The translations under genes were made by a program, and so were the position numbers. The notes beneath the pieces are model-generated. The model was not told where the DNA came from and searched no databases. It was given only the letters and a program-made list of their open reading frames with translations. A stretch of 42,206 bases of DNA from JBCDJG01 sp038748065 (GTDB taxonomy: Bacteria > Pseudomonadota > Gammaproteobacteria > Pseudomonadales > Halieaceae): the NCBI GenBank assembly GCA_038748065.1, contig JBCDJG010000042.1, positions 1 to 42,206 on the forward strand, given 5' to 3'. This document shows, one piece after another, positions 23,271-32,512 of the stretch; the first letter of the stretch is position 1; each line of letters begins with the position of its first letter.

Positions 23271-24861
23271 TACCGACGACGTGGGCAGCCCCGCCTCCGG
23301 CGGCGGGTTGCTCAAGTCGAGCGCTACCGTCGGTGCCATGACGATGGTGTCTCGGGTGCTGGGGCTCGTACGCGATGTTGTCATCGCGGCATTTGTAGGC
23401 GCGAGTGCCAACGCAGACGCCTTCTTTGTGGCCTTCAAGATACCCAACTTCCTTCGCAGGCTGTTCGCTGAAGGCGCTTTCGCCCAGGCCTTCGTTCCCG
23501 TGCTGGCGGACTATCGGGAAGAGGGGAGTCACGCTGCGATCCAGGCACTGATCAACCGGGTTGCCGGGGTGTTGGGCGGTTCTTTGCTATTGCTAACAGG
23601 CGTAGCCGTGTTGGCTGCACCCCTGGTCACAATGCTTTTTGCGCCAGGCTTTATCGGCCAACCTGAAAAGTTTGCGCTGACGGCTGGAATGATACGCATC
23701 ACCTTTCCTTACTTGCTGCTGATTTCATTGACTGGCCTTTGCGGGGCGATCCTCAACAGCTACGGACGTTTTGCGGTACCTGCCTTCACGCCCGTACTGT
23801 TGAATCTGTCGCTGATTTTTGCCGCGGTGGTAGCCGCGCCCTGGTTCGCCGAGCCCGTATTTGCTCTGGCCTGGGGTGTATTCTTTGCCGGCCTGATTCA
23901 GCTGCTGTTTCAAGTTCCATCGCTCTATCGGCTGGAACTGGTGCCCAGGCCGCGCTGGGACACACGCGACCCGGGGGTGCGGCGCATTCTTAAGTTGATG
24001 GTGCCGGCCCTGTTCGGCGTCTCTGTGAGTCAGATCAATCTCCTGCTGGATACGGTTATTGCGTCCTTCCTGCCCACTGGCAGCGTGTCGTGGCTGTATT
24101 ACTCCGATCGCCTCACCGAGCTGCCGCTGGGTGTATTCGGTATTGCTATCGCGACAGTTATTCTCCCGAATCTGTCAGCGCATCAGTCTGCGGCGCGCGG
24201 CGAGCAGTTTAGCCTGACGCTCGACTGGGCGGTGCGTTCCGTGTTGCTGATTGGTGTGCCGGCTGCTGTGGCTTTGCTGATTCTCGCCGAACCCATCCTG
24301 ATAACCCTGTTTCAGTACGGTGCGCTGACGCCCGGTGATGTCGCGATGGCGACACTCAGTCTCCGTGCCTATTGCCTGGGCCTTGTGGCTTTCATGCTGA
24401 TCAAGGTGCTGGCGCCGGGCTATTACGCCCGCAAGGACATGGCCACGCCGGTGAAGATCGGCATTATCGCGATGGCGGCGAATATGGCGATGAACATCGC
24501 CTTTGTCGTACCGCTTTACGTGTACCTCGACATCGGCCATGTAGGCTTGGCGCTGGCGACCAGTGCCTCTGCGTGGCTGAACGCGGTGCTGCTGTTTCGC
24601 GGCCTCCTGCGGCAAGACGTGTATCGTTACCAGCCCGGGGGAACTGGCTATGCTCTGCGATTATTGTCAGCCAGCACAGCGATGGGTTTGGTTATCTGGT
24701 GGGCCTGTCCTGCGCCTGAAACCTGGGTAGCCCTTGACTGGCTGCAGCGCGCCTGGCGGATGTTTTCGCTGATCGCCGTTGGTATCGGCGCCTATTGTGG
24801 GGTGCATCTGCTCGTCGGTACCCGCCCGCGACACCTCAGGTTGCGTTCGAGCGAGGGGTGA
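23263..24861 (+). CDS. murJ: Lipid II flippase MurJ
   Basis: This 532-residue polytopic inner-membrane protein has about fourteen helices and belongs to the MOP exporter superfamily. It flips lipid II to the periplasm for peptidoglycan synthesis. Diagnostic segments are LLKSSATVGAMTMVSRVLGL, RDVVIAAFVGASANADAFFV, FKIPNFLRRLFAEGAFAQAF and PVLADYREE in the first 100 residues. The start is probably GTG at 23263, overlapping the nudF stop; GTG at 23281 is also possible (AAGGTGAG lies 13 nt before it). The ATG at 23221 would extend into nudF. Its 3' end overlaps by 26 nt the convergent gene on the other strand. In many relatives ribF follows directly; here a 9.5-kb block intervenes. Confidence 0.95.
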   Translation: MSSTDDVGSPASGGGLLKSSATVGAMTMVSRVLGLVRDVVIAAFVGASANADAFFVAFKIPNFLRRLFAEGAFAQAFVPVLADYREEGSHAAIQALINRVAGVLGGSLLLLTGVAVLAAPLVTMLFAPGFIGQPEKFALTAGMIRITFPYLLLISLTGLCGAILNSYGRFAVPAFTPVLLNLSLIFAAVVAAPWFAEPVFALAWGVFFAGLIQLLFQVPSLYRLELVPRPRWDTRDPGVRRILKLMVPALFGVSVSQINLLLDTVIASFLPTGSVSWLYYSDRLTELPLGVFGIAIATVILPNLSAHQSAARGEQFSLTLDWAVRSVLLIGVPAAVALLILAEPILITLFQYGALTPGDVAMATLSLRAYCLGLVAFMLIKVLAPGYYARKDMATPVKIGIIAMAANMAMNIAFVVPLYVYLDIGHVGLALATSASAWLNAVLLFRGLLRQDVYRYQPGGTGYALRLLSASTAMGLVIWWACPAPETWVALDWLQRAWRMFSLIAVGIGAYCGVHLLVGTRPRHLRLRSSEG

Positions 24862-27664
24862 TGTCTGGCGTCCTGGCGGCACTCAAAGCCGCTGATTGAA
24901 GGGTAAAGCCACCCGTTCTGCCCAAGGCAAGCCGCTGTTCCCTGCCTCCCTGGTGCCAATGCCAGAGTGCGCTTATGCGAATGCGGTAGGCGTGATCGCC
25001 GGGCCGGGCGCGGAAAACCGCCCGCTCGGCGCCGTCGAGAAACAGCGGAACGTTGATTTCCTTAGTAGCGGTGATGCGCAGGTCCAGATAGCACGCGCTT
25101 GCGCGGCAGCGCCGTGTGTCGCCACCCAGCCGGTAGCGTGCGTCTGCGGGCACAATCCGCAGCTCCTCTCGATAGGTCGTCGGTTCTTCCACCTGATCGT
25201 AGTTCGCCCAGATGAAGGGCAGATGTCCGAAGGGTATGGACTGTTGCAGGTAGTCCGCTGGCAGACGCTCGATTTGCCTGGACCACTCTGGCTCTGGTGG
25301 CAGGTGCTTTTCCGTCACGGCGTCGCAGGGCGTTTTCTTTTGCAGCCAGATATCAAGCTGGTCGAGTCGCACGCAGGGTTTGTAGTGGCTGTAGATGTAC
25401 TCTGCCATGCGATAGCCGCGTAGCGCACTGTCTACGCCGTCGGTCTGATCCCAGGTTGGTTTGTTACGACGAAACACCACGAAGCGCAGCTGCTTGGCCA
25501 GACGCTTGGCCTCCAATTCCTCCAGTGTGGACTGTTGCAGGGATTCAGATGTGTGCCAGTAGTTTTCGTGGATATAGACGGGCAATTTAACGCCTGCCAG
25601 CATGTAGAGCATTGGGGCATTGGAGAAGTCATAAAAGGCTTGGCCTGGGCGGAGGAAGCTGTCACTGAAACTAATGAATCGGTCGTAGCGCTCGACGTCG
25701 TTCACAAGCCTTGCCGAATCAGAAGCCAGCGCCGGAAACTCGAAAGGTGTTGCAGTGATCGGGTAGGTTAAGCGAGCTCCCCAGGGTGAATTTGGCATAG
25801 GGTTCACGGACTTCGGCGTGATGAGAAAGCTCAGCATGATGAAAAAAGCGGCGGTCACTCGTCTGCGACCCTCGTCGATTCTCAACGCCCATAGCAGCAG
25901 CAGCGGCGCCAAATAGAAGAAATTGGTTTTAGTGAACCCTTCGACGATTGAATGACGCTGAAAGAGTCGGATCGAGATTGCAAAACCGACCGCAGTAATG
26001 AACACGAGGACGAGGTTCAATCCCAACTTATCGCCGTCCCGCCTAAGGAACAGCGTCGCCAGCACGTAAGCGCCAACCGTCGCTCCCAGCAGGGGCATAA
26101 GCAGGTATTGCACGCTTGCAAGTAGGCTCCACTGCTCATAGAAATGATCGTAGGAGGCGGCCAGCATCTGTATGCCCAGTAGATCGCGACCACGAGAAAA
26201 CAGCCATTCCAGCGTGAACGGCTCGGGTATGAGCAGCCATAGGGCCATGAGAGAAGCTCCCAGCGCTATCGCAAGGGCTGTTGCAGCGGGCCATAGCTCG
26301 CGAAAGGTGGAGCGATACCAGGCGAGTGCCGCGCAGGCCGAAACGCTGCCGGCTGCGGCGATCAAGCCGAAGTCGGCGCGCCAGATGCCGAGGGCAAAGG
26401 TCATAAGCCACTGTATCAACCACCATAAGAGCGGGCGCTTGTGGTCGGGTAGTGTCAGCAGATGCAGCACCGGGAGGAGTAAAAGCGTGTTGTAGGGTTC
26501 GACGATGTGATAAAGCGGTAGCAGCCAAAGCAGCAGAAACGCGGCGACGCAGCCGCAAGCCCTTGCCAGCAACAAATAGAGCACGGTGATGAAAATGACC
26601 CGCATGAACCAGCCATGAAAATACCCGTTGCCCCACAAGGCGCTCTCGAGGGGATCGCCGCCGTGCAGCGCGTGGTACAGGCCGTGTGGCAAAATGTCAA
26701 AAAACCCGTGCAGTGGGTGATAGTCAAGGAAGGGGATAGAGCGGAACTCATCCCACTGCTGCAGTGGCAGCATGCGCTCAGCGAGATGAAACAAATCGAA
26801 GTTGGTGTAGAGAATCTCGCTGTTGTATTGATTGAGGCCACTGCCTGTGGCCAGCACTGCCAGGGCGGCGGCAGCTGGCAGGGACGCAGCACTGAAGCGC
26901 GAGGTGGCGCCCAGGATCAGCATAGCCACCAGTAGGACGAGAGCGACTGTCAGCGTGTTACCTGCTGTGACCGTGTCGCCTCGCCAGAAGTAGGCCAGCT
27001 CGATCGCAAAGAGAAGCGTGAGTGGCGAGAACAGCAGCGCAAGCGTCGCACTGGGAGCGCGCTTTATCAGCGCTAGCGCAGGGGAGGTGTTCAGCAATGC
27101 AAACGCTGCCACGACGGGTAGATAAAAAGTCGCTTGCGACTCCGAATCGTCGAACCAGAACAATAGCGTGGTCGCTTGCCAGGCGATCGCCAGAGTGAGC
27201 ACGAAGTCTTGCTCGTTGCTTTTGCTTGCTCCTCGATTGCAAACGAGCCATATGACGCAGAGAAATACGGCGTGGAGAGCACCTCCGAGAAAAAGGGCCC
27301 TGTCCGAATGCACGAGTGCCGCGACAACGTTGACCAAGGCTGCTGCTGCGAGCAGTAAGGTCAAGCTATCGCGTTTTGTGGGCTTTGGCAGGCTGAGCTC
27401 AATGTTCCTCAGGACGAATACGGCGAATGCTGCGACGAGGGCGAGGCCTGATACCAGGAGAAACAAGGCAACACGGTAATAAGGCGTGATATCGCTTAAG
27501 AGGCTGATACCGATGGTTCTGTCTGGGAAGCTGCTGAAGTGCGGCCCCCGCCACAGTGTCAGTCCGATAAGCGCGATCAGGAGGCTCGAAGCGACGAGCA
27601 AAATGGCCAGGGTGGTCGTGCGGCTTGGTGCGGCAAAATTGCCAGGACTGCCTCCCCCGTTCAT
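24836..27664 (-). CDS. Large GT-C-like polytopic membrane protein
   Basis: This 942-residue protein has about 16 hydrophobic segments in its first 620 residues and then a soluble domain of about 300 residues. The region near residue 310-340 (SEILYTNFDLFHLAERMLPL, then IPFLDYHPLHGFFD) resembles a loop of GT-C-type membrane glycosyltransferases, where acidic residues bind polyprenyl-phosphate sugar donors. The C-terminal domain contains YDFSNAPMLYMLAGVKLPVY, as seen in some bacterial GT-C-like proteins. A periplasmic transferase using a lipid-linked sugar is plausible but not proven. ATG at 27664 has AAAGGA 6 nt upstream. It is convergent with murJ, overlapping it by 26 nt, and divergent from the methyltransferases. 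Confidence 0.6.
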   Translation of the reverse strand: MNGGGSPGNFAAPSRTTTLAILLVASSLLIALIGLTLWRGPHFSSFPDRTIGISLLSDITPYYRVALFLLVSGLALVAAFAVFVLRNIELSLPKPTKRDSLTLLLAAAALVNVVAALVHSDRALFLGGALHAVFLCVIWLVCNRGASKSNEQDFVLTLAIAWQATTLLFWFDDSESQATFYLPVVAAFALLNTSPALALIKRAPSATLALLFSPLTLLFAIELAYFWRGDTVTAGNTLTVALVLLVAMLILGATSRFSAASLPAAAALAVLATGSGLNQYNSEILYTNFDLFHLAERMLPLQQWDEFRSIPFLDYHPLHGFFDILPHGLYHALHGGDPLESALWGNGYFHGWFMRVIFITVLYLLLARACGCVAAFLLLWLLPLYHIVEPYNTLLLLPVLHLLTLPDHKRPLLWWLIQWLMTFALGIWRADFGLIAAAGSVSACAALAWYRSTFRELWPAATALAIALGASLMALWLLIPEPFTLEWLFSRGRDLLGIQMLAASYDHFYEQWSLLASVQYLLMPLLGATVGAYVLATLFLRRDGDKLGLNLVLVFITAVGFAISIRLFQRHSIVEGFTKTNFFYLAPLLLLWALRIDEGRRRVTAAFFIMLSFLITPKSVNPMPNSPWGARLTYPITATPFEFPALASDSARLVNDVERYDRFISFSDSFLRPGQAFYDFSNAPMLYMLAGVKLPVYIHENYWHTSESLQQSTLEELEAKRLAKQLRFVVFRRNKPTWDQTDGVDSALRGYRMAEYIYSHYKPCVRLDQLDIWLQKKTPCDAVTEKHLPPEPEWSRQIERLPADYLQQSIPFGHLPFIWANYDQVEEPTTYREELRIVPADARYRLGGDTRRCRASACYLDLRITATKEINVPLFLDGAERAVFRARPGDHAYRIRISALWHWHQGGREQRLALGRTGGFTLQSAALSAARTPDITPRSNAT

Positions 27665-27736
27665 CTGTATCCTTTACCCGCAAGCATTGCCCATGAGAAT
27701 GCCGACCCGCTCGTTCTGCTGTGCGAGTCGGTGGCG

Positions 27737-27765
27737 AGTATAACCCATCGTTCCGCGCTTGGCAG
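27737..27765 (-). promoter_or_regulatory. Candidate sigma-70 promoter for the GT-C-like gene
   Basis: On the minus strand TATACT (27742-27737) and CTGCCA (27765-27760) are 17 nt apart, matching five and four consensus positions. They lie about 73 nt upstream of the ATG at 27664, in the 197-nt divergent gap. Nothing equally good was seen for the plus-strand methyltransferase. Confidence 0.38.
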
Positions 27766-27851
27766 AGCGGCCACGGTGTACAGCACATACGGGAGTCTTT
27801 ACAATTCCGCAGCTGGCAGCGGAGGACGCGCGAGGGCGCAGGCATTGGTTT

Positions 27852-27855
27852 GGAG
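27852..27855 (+). promoter_or_regulatory. Ribosome-binding site fixing the methyltransferase start
   Basis: GGAG lies 6 nt before GTG 27862. This is the only well-placed site near the beginning of the conserved protein and argues against upstream in-frame starts such as GTG 27721. Confidence 0.65.
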
Positions 27856-27861
27856 AACGAA

Positions 27862-28635
27862 GTGAAAGCTGATGAAGCTGCAGAAAACGCCGAAGCGCTG
27901 CAGCGAGAGTACTTCAATCGCCTGCTGGAGCGTTATGAAGCCCATTACGACGACCCCACGAGCCAGCACTACAGGCGACGCTTCATATTTGCGCCCATGT
28001 TTGAAGGTCTGGAGTTCCAGGGAAAGGCAGTGCTGGAAGCCATGTGTGGAAGCGGGCCGACCACGGCCTACTTGCTCGAGCGTGGAGCCAAGGTTACCGG
28101 CCTGGACGTGGCGGACAGCGCCGTAGCCTCTTTCGAGGAGCGATGGCCCGAGTGTCGCGGGATACGCGCATCGATATTTGACTCGGGGCTACCGGCACAG
28201 TCTTTCGATATGATTATTGTGCAGGCGGGGCTTCATCATCTTCACCCTCGGTTGGACGACGCGCTCAGCGAAATAGACCGGCTGCTGAAACCCGGCGGCT
28301 ATTTTTGCTTTTCAGAGCCTCATACGGGGTCCTTCTACGATGGCCTGCGCCAGCTTTGGTATCGTTTCGATCGTGACATTTTCGCGGAAAATGAAGCCTC
28401 GGTTGATCTGGACGTCATGCGGCAGCAGCTGGGTGAACGCTATGATGTTCAGGTGCAGAGATATCTGGGCAACGTAGCCTATTTTCTGGTGGCACAGTCT
28501 ATGGTGCTGCGCATTCCGCTGTCCTGGAAAAAATTCTACGCGCCGTTCGCTTTCGGTTTAGAGAGCCTGCTGGGCGTGTTCATGGGTCGCAGGACAGCGC
28601 CGCTGGTAGCCTGTCGCTGGCAAAAAGTAGCTTAA
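27862..28635 (+). CDS. Class I SAM-dependent methyltransferase (no zinc ribbon)
   Basis: This 257-residue Rossmann-fold methyltransferase has motif I VLEAMCGSGPTTAYLLERGA, the acidic ribose-binding GLDVADS after it, FDMIIVQAGLHHL (motif II/post II) and LLKPGGYFCFSEPH (motif III). Only the SAM-binding domain and a C-terminal cap are present, and the CxxC pairs found in the three related methyltransferases of this region are missing. The C-terminal part has a hydrophobic stretch (VAYFLVAQSMVLRIPLSWKKF), suggesting a lipid-like substrate or membrane contact. GTG 27862 was chosen over GTG 27721 because of its ribosome-binding site. The next gene begins 16 nt after the stop. The substrate is unknown. 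Confidence 0.8.
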   Translation: MKADEAAENAEALQREYFNRLLERYEAHYDDPTSQHYRRRFIFAPMFEGLEFQGKAVLEAMCGSGPTTAYLLERGAKVTGLDVADSAVASFEERWPECRGIRASIFDSGLPAQSFDMIIVQAGLHHLHPRLDDALSEIDRLLKPGGYFCFSEPHTGSFYDGLRQLWYRFDRDIFAENEASVDLDVMRQQLGERYDVQVQRYLGNVAYFLVAQSMVLRIPLSWKKFYAPFAFGLESLLGVFMGRRTAPLVACRWQKVA

Positions 28636-28651
28636 GTTGGCTTAGCTCATC

Positions 28652-29629
28652 ATGGCGAGTACAGCACGAAAAATCGATCAGTACTTTGAGGAAATTGACT
28701 GCCTCTACTGTGGCAGCAGCTCTACCGTCCCGGCGACCCCGGTTATGCCCGATACGGACCTCTACGGTGATCCAGAGCCCCCCTACGATGCAATGCGCTT
28801 TCAGTACGTCCGTTGTACTGAGTGCGGCACGGTGTATTTGAGGCGACGTATTTGCCAGGCCGAATTGGATTATTTCTACAACAATGAGTACCACTGCTAC
28901 CACAGCTATGACGAGCGCGGTTTTATTTTTAAGCACCTGGCGCTCGCGGTTACGCGCGGCAAGATCAAAACGCTGGAAAAGCTGTTCCCGGGTGATGATC
29001 GCGTGCTACTTGATTATGGCTGTGGCGCCGGGGTCTGGCTGGAACTGCTGCGCCGTGGCGGTGTCGACTGGCGTTTGATTGGCACCGAGGTCAACGCTCG
29101 TTCAATAGAAGCAACCCGCGAGCTGGGTCTGGAAGGCTACCTCTGCGACGAAGACAGTTTGTCAGATTATGTGCCCGACGGGTCCGTTGGCGTCATTCAC
29201 CTGTTTCATGTGATCGAGCACCTACCCGACCCGATCGATGTGCTGAAGAAACTGGCCACCACCCTGGAGCCGGGCGGCGCAATTTACGGCCAAACGCCCA
29301 ATATCGATGCCTGGGATGCGCGCCTTTTTGGCCAGTACTGGTCGCAGTGGCACGTTCCCCGACATCTTGTCCTATACACACCTGAGACACTTCGAAAGCA
29401 CGCCGAGGCCGCAGGATTGCGGGTGGAGGGCATCAGCAACAGCCTCTCCAGCGCGACAGGGTGGGCGAATAGCCTTGAAAAATGGTGGTCTTTGCGCCGT
29501 GGTCGCAGTTTCATGCCCTCCAGCAGCAAGCTATATCCCTACCTGACGCTGGCTGCCATACCACTGACTCTGGTGCAGCAGGTTTTTTCCAGTACGGGTA
29601 ACATTGACTTCGTGTTTGTGAAAGAGTGA
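28652..29629 (+). CDS. Zinc-ribbon class I SAM methyltransferase (copy A)
   Basis: This 325-residue protein has an N-terminal putative zinc ribbon, DCLYCGSSS and YVRCTECGTVYL, giving two CxxC pairs near residues 15-60. A class I methyltransferase domain follows with LLDYGCGAGVWLELLRRGG (motif I), GTEVNARS, GVIHLFHVIEHLPDP and LEPGGAIYGQTPN. The FHVIEHLPDP and SQWHVPRHLVLYT segments are typical of methyltransferases found in polysaccharide and lipid biosynthesis loci. The domain order matches the proteins at 30578 and 32513, so they are paralogues. Its stop overlaps the start of a desaturase gene in a GTGA arrangement, indicating that the two act together. The methyl acceptor cannot be inferred. 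Confidence 0.82.
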   Translation: MASTARKIDQYFEEIDCLYCGSSSTVPATPVMPDTDLYGDPEPPYDAMRFQYVRCTECGTVYLRRRICQAELDYFYNNEYHCYHSYDERGFIFKHLALAVTRGKIKTLEKLFPGDDRVLLDYGCGAGVWLELLRRGGVDWRLIGTEVNARSIEATRELGLEGYLCDEDSLSDYVPDGSVGVIHLFHVIEHLPDPIDVLKKLATTLEPGGAIYGQTPNIDAWDARLFGQYWSQWHVPRHLVLYTPETLRKHAEAAGLRVEGISNSLSSATGWANSLEKWWSLRRGRSFMPSSSKLYPYLTLAAIPLTLVQQVFSSTGNIDFVFVKE

Positions 29630-30576
29630 GTGACGTAGGCGTGGAACTGCGGTTTGCCGATCTGCCAGCGGAGATGCGAGAAGTGGATGATGGCTGGGCC
29701 TGGCGAGAGCTGGGGAGGACCTGGGGCACGATCCTGCTTGCAATGCTTGCCTGCGGCTGGTGGTCACACCCGCTGGTCTGGCTAACAGCCTTCCTGATTG
29801 TGGGTCACATGCAGTACCACCTCTCCGTACTCGGCCACCATGCCTTGCACCGCAATCTTTTTTCGAAGGCCTCGACCAACGAGTTTGTCTCTCGCTACCT
29901 GCTGCATGGGCCGCTGGGTTTGCCTAACGAAGCGATGCGACGCAACCATATGCTGCACCACCGCTACTTCGAGCAGGCGCAGGACTACGAGCGGGATAAC
30001 TACGACTTTTCGCTATTTGGCCGCGATTCCGCACAGGGCCTTCGTCGCTGGCTTGTCGGAGCCTATCTGGGCGGAGCGGTACTACCGGCTGTTGCCCGCG
30101 TGCTCCGGGGCGCGGGTAAGCGCGCGCAACAGCAGCAAAGCGAAGGCAACTCCGCGATGCAAGAGACCCTGACAGACTGGCTGCCGGTGCTGGTAAGCAG
30201 CCTCGTGTTGGTCGCGCTGTGGTGGGGAGCTACGGGGCAGTGGTGGGCCTACGCGCTGTGGTTCGTGGCCATTTTTACCCTGCTTGCCGGTTTCAGCGCG
30301 ACACGCGCGATGCTGGAACACGCGGATCCCGAAGATCCTCCACAGCGCCTAATGACCTTTCCCTGTAGCGCCTTCGAGCGTTACGTGCTGGGTGTGGCCA
30401 ATTTCAACTTCCACGCGGAACATCATTTGTTCAGCGGCGTGCCCGCCTGCAATCTTGAAAAACTGCACTACTTTCTGCGGGAGAGAAACGAACTGCAGGG
30501 CGTGGTCATTGTGCCGTCCTATCGAGAGCGGCTCGCGCGCCTCAATGTCATGCTGGCCGAACGCGTCACAGCCTAA
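29626..30576 (+). CDS. Membrane fatty-acid-desaturase-family protein (copy A)
   Basis: This 316-residue membrane protein has the three histidine boxes of the di-iron desaturase/hydroxylase superfamily: HHALH (72-75 region), HMLHH (108-112) and HAEHH (263-267). Hydrophobic segments lie near residues 33-60 and 188-222. Such enzymes introduce a double bond or hydroxyl group into acyl chains or other hydrophobic substrates at the inner membrane. The sequence around the third box, NFNFHAEHHLFSGVPACNLE, closely parallels NFNYHHEHHLAPGIPYANLP in the second desaturase of this region. It starts with GTG at 29626, overlapping the methyltransferase stop by 4 nt, with GTG 29641 as an alternative. It converges with the minus-strand methyltransferase with a single base between stops. 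Confidence 0.85.
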   Translation: MSDVGVELRFADLPAEMREVDDGWAWRELGRTWGTILLAMLACGWWSHPLVWLTAFLIVGHMQYHLSVLGHHALHRNLFSKASTNEFVSRYLLHGPLGLPNEAMRRNHMLHHRYFEQAQDYERDNYDFSLFGRDSAQGLRRWLVGAYLGGAVLPAVARVLRGAGKRAQQQQSEGNSAMQETLTDWLPVLVSSLVLVALWWGATGQWWAYALWFVAIFTLLAGFSATRAMLEHADPEDPPQRLMTFPCSAFERYVLGVANFNFHAEHHLFSGVPACNLEKLHYFLRERNELQGVVIVPSYRERLARLNVMLAERVTA

Positions 30577-30577
30577 G

Positions 30578-31513
30578 TCAGGTGCCGGCGGGCCTGCGCG
30601 CCAGAAAGTCCACCGTACCTGAGCGATTGACCAGCCATGCAAGCAGCTCGACCGGCAGGCTCAACGCCAGAATCACGCCGTAAATGCGAGAGCGGCCATA
30701 CTCGATAGTCAGCGGCCAACCGCTTGCAAGCATTTTGTTTTGTACCGAAATGGCTGTCTGACAGTGGGGTGTAGAGCTGATGTTGGCCTCTTCGAAGCCC
30801 GCGTTTTCGAGCATCATGCCGAGGCCATCCCGTGAAAAAATCTGCAGATGACGCGGATAGTGGTAGCCCGCCCAGGCCTTGCCGAAGCAGGTTTCCCAGG
30901 TGCTGTTGGTGGGTAATTGGCCAATCAGGTGGCCGCCCGGTTTAAGCAGTGCATAGCAGCGACGAAGGACTTCTGCGGGGTCCTCAACGTGCTCAAGCAC
31001 ATGGTTCATGGAAACGACATCGTAGCGGCCGCTGTGGGCGCTGATGTCCATACTTTCCAGTGTGCCAGTCACGATGTCGTAGCCTGCGTCCCTGCCCATC
31101 TCGGCCACGGCTGACTGGATCTCGACACCGGCGAATTCCCAGTTGGCGTAACGCTTCAGCTCTTCAAAATGGCGGCAGTCTCCAGCGCCTACATCAAACA
31201 GGCGCCCAGCGGTGCGACCGTTCAATAGCGCGCGGTATTTGCGCCCCCGTAGCCAGCCGCGGATAGTGACAAGCAGGCCGGCCACCAGGCCGTGATCATC
31301 ATTGTGTGCGTGGTAGTTCGGTGGGTAAAAGCCAGGGAGTTCCGCACTGCCTGGCCTGGGTGCCAGCCACTCGCTCCCGCAGTGGGGGCAACGCTCAATA
31401 CGGAAGGCCGTGCCGGGCTCCACTGCATACTCGTAGTCCACGAGGTGCTCCAGATGCTCGGCACCCAGCGGGTGCTGGCAGGCCTGGCAGATCAGGTCTG
31501 CTGCGTCAGACAT
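30578..31513 (-). CDS. Zinc-ribbon class I SAM methyltransferase (copy B)
   Basis: This 311-residue protein has the same plan as copy A: CxxC pairs LICQACQHP and RCPHCGSEWLAPRP within the first 55 residues, then LFDVGAGDCRHFEELKR (motif I), FAGVEIQ, YDVVSMNHVLEHVEDP and LKPGGHLIGQLPTN. WAGYHYPRHLQIFS corresponds to the SQWHVPRHLVLYT segment of copy A. The C-terminus has a hydrophobic stretch (LALSLPVELLAWLV). It is probably a cytoplasmic methyltransferase, perhaps membrane-associated. It overlaps the upstream desaturase gene by 22 nt and is the last gene of the minus-strand set 32513 > 31492 > 30578. The substrate is unknown. Confidence 0.82.
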   Translation of the reverse strand: MSDAADLICQACQHPLGAEHLEHLVDYEYAVEPGTAFRIERCPHCGSEWLAPRPGSAELPGFYPPNYHAHNDDHGLVAGLLVTIRGWLRGRKYRALLNGRTAGRLFDVGAGDCRHFEELKRYANWEFAGVEIQSAVAEMGRDAGYDIVTGTLESMDISAHSGRYDVVSMNHVLEHVEDPAEVLRRCYALLKPGGHLIGQLPTNSTWETCFGKAWAGYHYPRHLQIFSRDGLGMMLENAGFEEANISSTPHCQTAISVQNKMLASGWPLTIEYGRSRIYGVILALSLPVELLAWLVNRSGTVDFLARRPAGT

Positions 31514-32511
31514 TCGGCGGAGGGTCTGGCCGGCGGAAAGACCAGCTTGCGCAGTGCAGACAGGTAGGAGGGCTCCAGCGCCTCTGGTTTGTCGTCATAG
31601 TAGCCAAGCTCTTTCAATCGGCGGTGCAGCTGCGGCAGGTTGGCGTAGGGAATGCCGGGTGCCAGATGATGCTCGTGGTGATAGTTGAAGTTCATCGGCC
31701 CGAGCAGGAATCGCCCTATGAGGCCGCCTGAGATCGTTCTTACCAAGGGTGCGTCAAAGTCCTGGTCAGCCCGGTCCTCGCCCTGACGGGCGTAGTCCAG
31801 AGTCTGGTGCTCGGCGACGACGCGCAGAATGAGCAGATACATGGTGAGCGTGAACATCGGCAGAAACCATAGCCAGACATACAGCCAAGGCTCCCCGAGT
31901 CCGACGCACCAGGCGAGTATCAGACCATTGCCCAGCGCCGCACAGGCCAGACGCCAGGCGAGGTCACCGCCGCCCGCCTGCTTGCCTGCAACACTGTTGC
32001 TTGCCTGCATATAGCTGCCAAAGGTCTGCACCGCTTCCCAGCCAATGAGGGTCAGCAGGCTGCGTCGCCAGAAATGGGCGCCCTTGACGTTATACCAGGT
32101 ACGCTGGTCGCTATCCTTGAGATGGTCGCCTAAGTGCTGGTGGTGCGGCAAGTGCTGCACCCGGTAGCTTTCTGTGCTGATTAACACTGGCCCCGCCGCG
32201 AAAAGATCACAGAGCATGTCGTTCGCGCGGCGCGAAGGGAACAGCCGGTAATGGCTGGCGTCGTGCACCAGGTGGGTCATGGCCAGCTGACGCGAAGCAA
32301 TAACGATGAAGCTGATGGTGTAGACCAGCCAGTGGGGGTAGAAGGCCGCTAACGCGAGTGAGCCCAGGACCCATGCCCAGGTCGCGGCGATATCCAGCAC
32401 GGGGCGCAGGGCAGGTATGGAGGTCAGCTGCTTGATCTCATGGGCATCCAGCAACTCGCCAAGCCGTGTGCTTGTTCCGGGTGCCTGAAGTGTAGGTTTG
32501 TTTTCTTGCAT
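31492..32511 (-). CDS. Membrane fatty-acid-desaturase-family protein (copy B)
   Basis: This 339-residue polytopic protein carries three histidine boxes: HDASH (83-87), HLPHH (120-124) and HHEHH (278-282), the di-iron site of membrane desaturases and hydroxylases. Hydrophobic segments occur near residues 40-75 and 190-232. It is paralogous to, but clearly diverged from, the plus-strand desaturase 1 kb away. ATG 32511 is one base after the stop of the upstream methyltransferase, and the downstream methyltransferase overlaps its 3' end by 22 nt, so the three are surely co-expressed. The substrate could be a fatty acyl chain, a polyprenyl or another lipid; the sequence does not say. Confidence 0.86.
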   Translation of the reverse strand: MQENKPTLQAPGTSTRLGELLDAHEIKQLTSIPALRPVLDIAATWAWVLGSLALAAFYPHWLVYTISFIVIASRQLAMTHLVHDASHYRLFPSRRANDMLCDLFAAGPVLISTESYRVQHLPHHQHLGDHLKDSDQRTWYNVKGAHFWRRSLLTLIGWEAVQTFGSYMQASNSVAGKQAGGGDLAWRLACAALGNGLILAWCVGLGEPWLYVWLWFLPMFTLTMYLLILRVVAEHQTLDYARQGEDRADQDFDAPLVRTISGGLIGRFLLGPMNFNYHHEHHLAPGIPYANLPQLHRRLKELGYYDDKPEALEPSYLSALRKLVFPPARPSAECLTQQT

Positions 32512-32512
32512 A

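Noticed and set aside
22593..23447. 284-codon open frame antisense to pyrB end, nudF and murJ start
   Set aside because: It spans three real genes on the opposite strand and shows no family signature.
27721..27861. N-terminal extension of the methyltransferase from GTG 27721
   Set aside because: The extra 47 residues are Arg/Gly/Ser-rich and unlike the family, while GTG 27862 has a well-placed GGAG.
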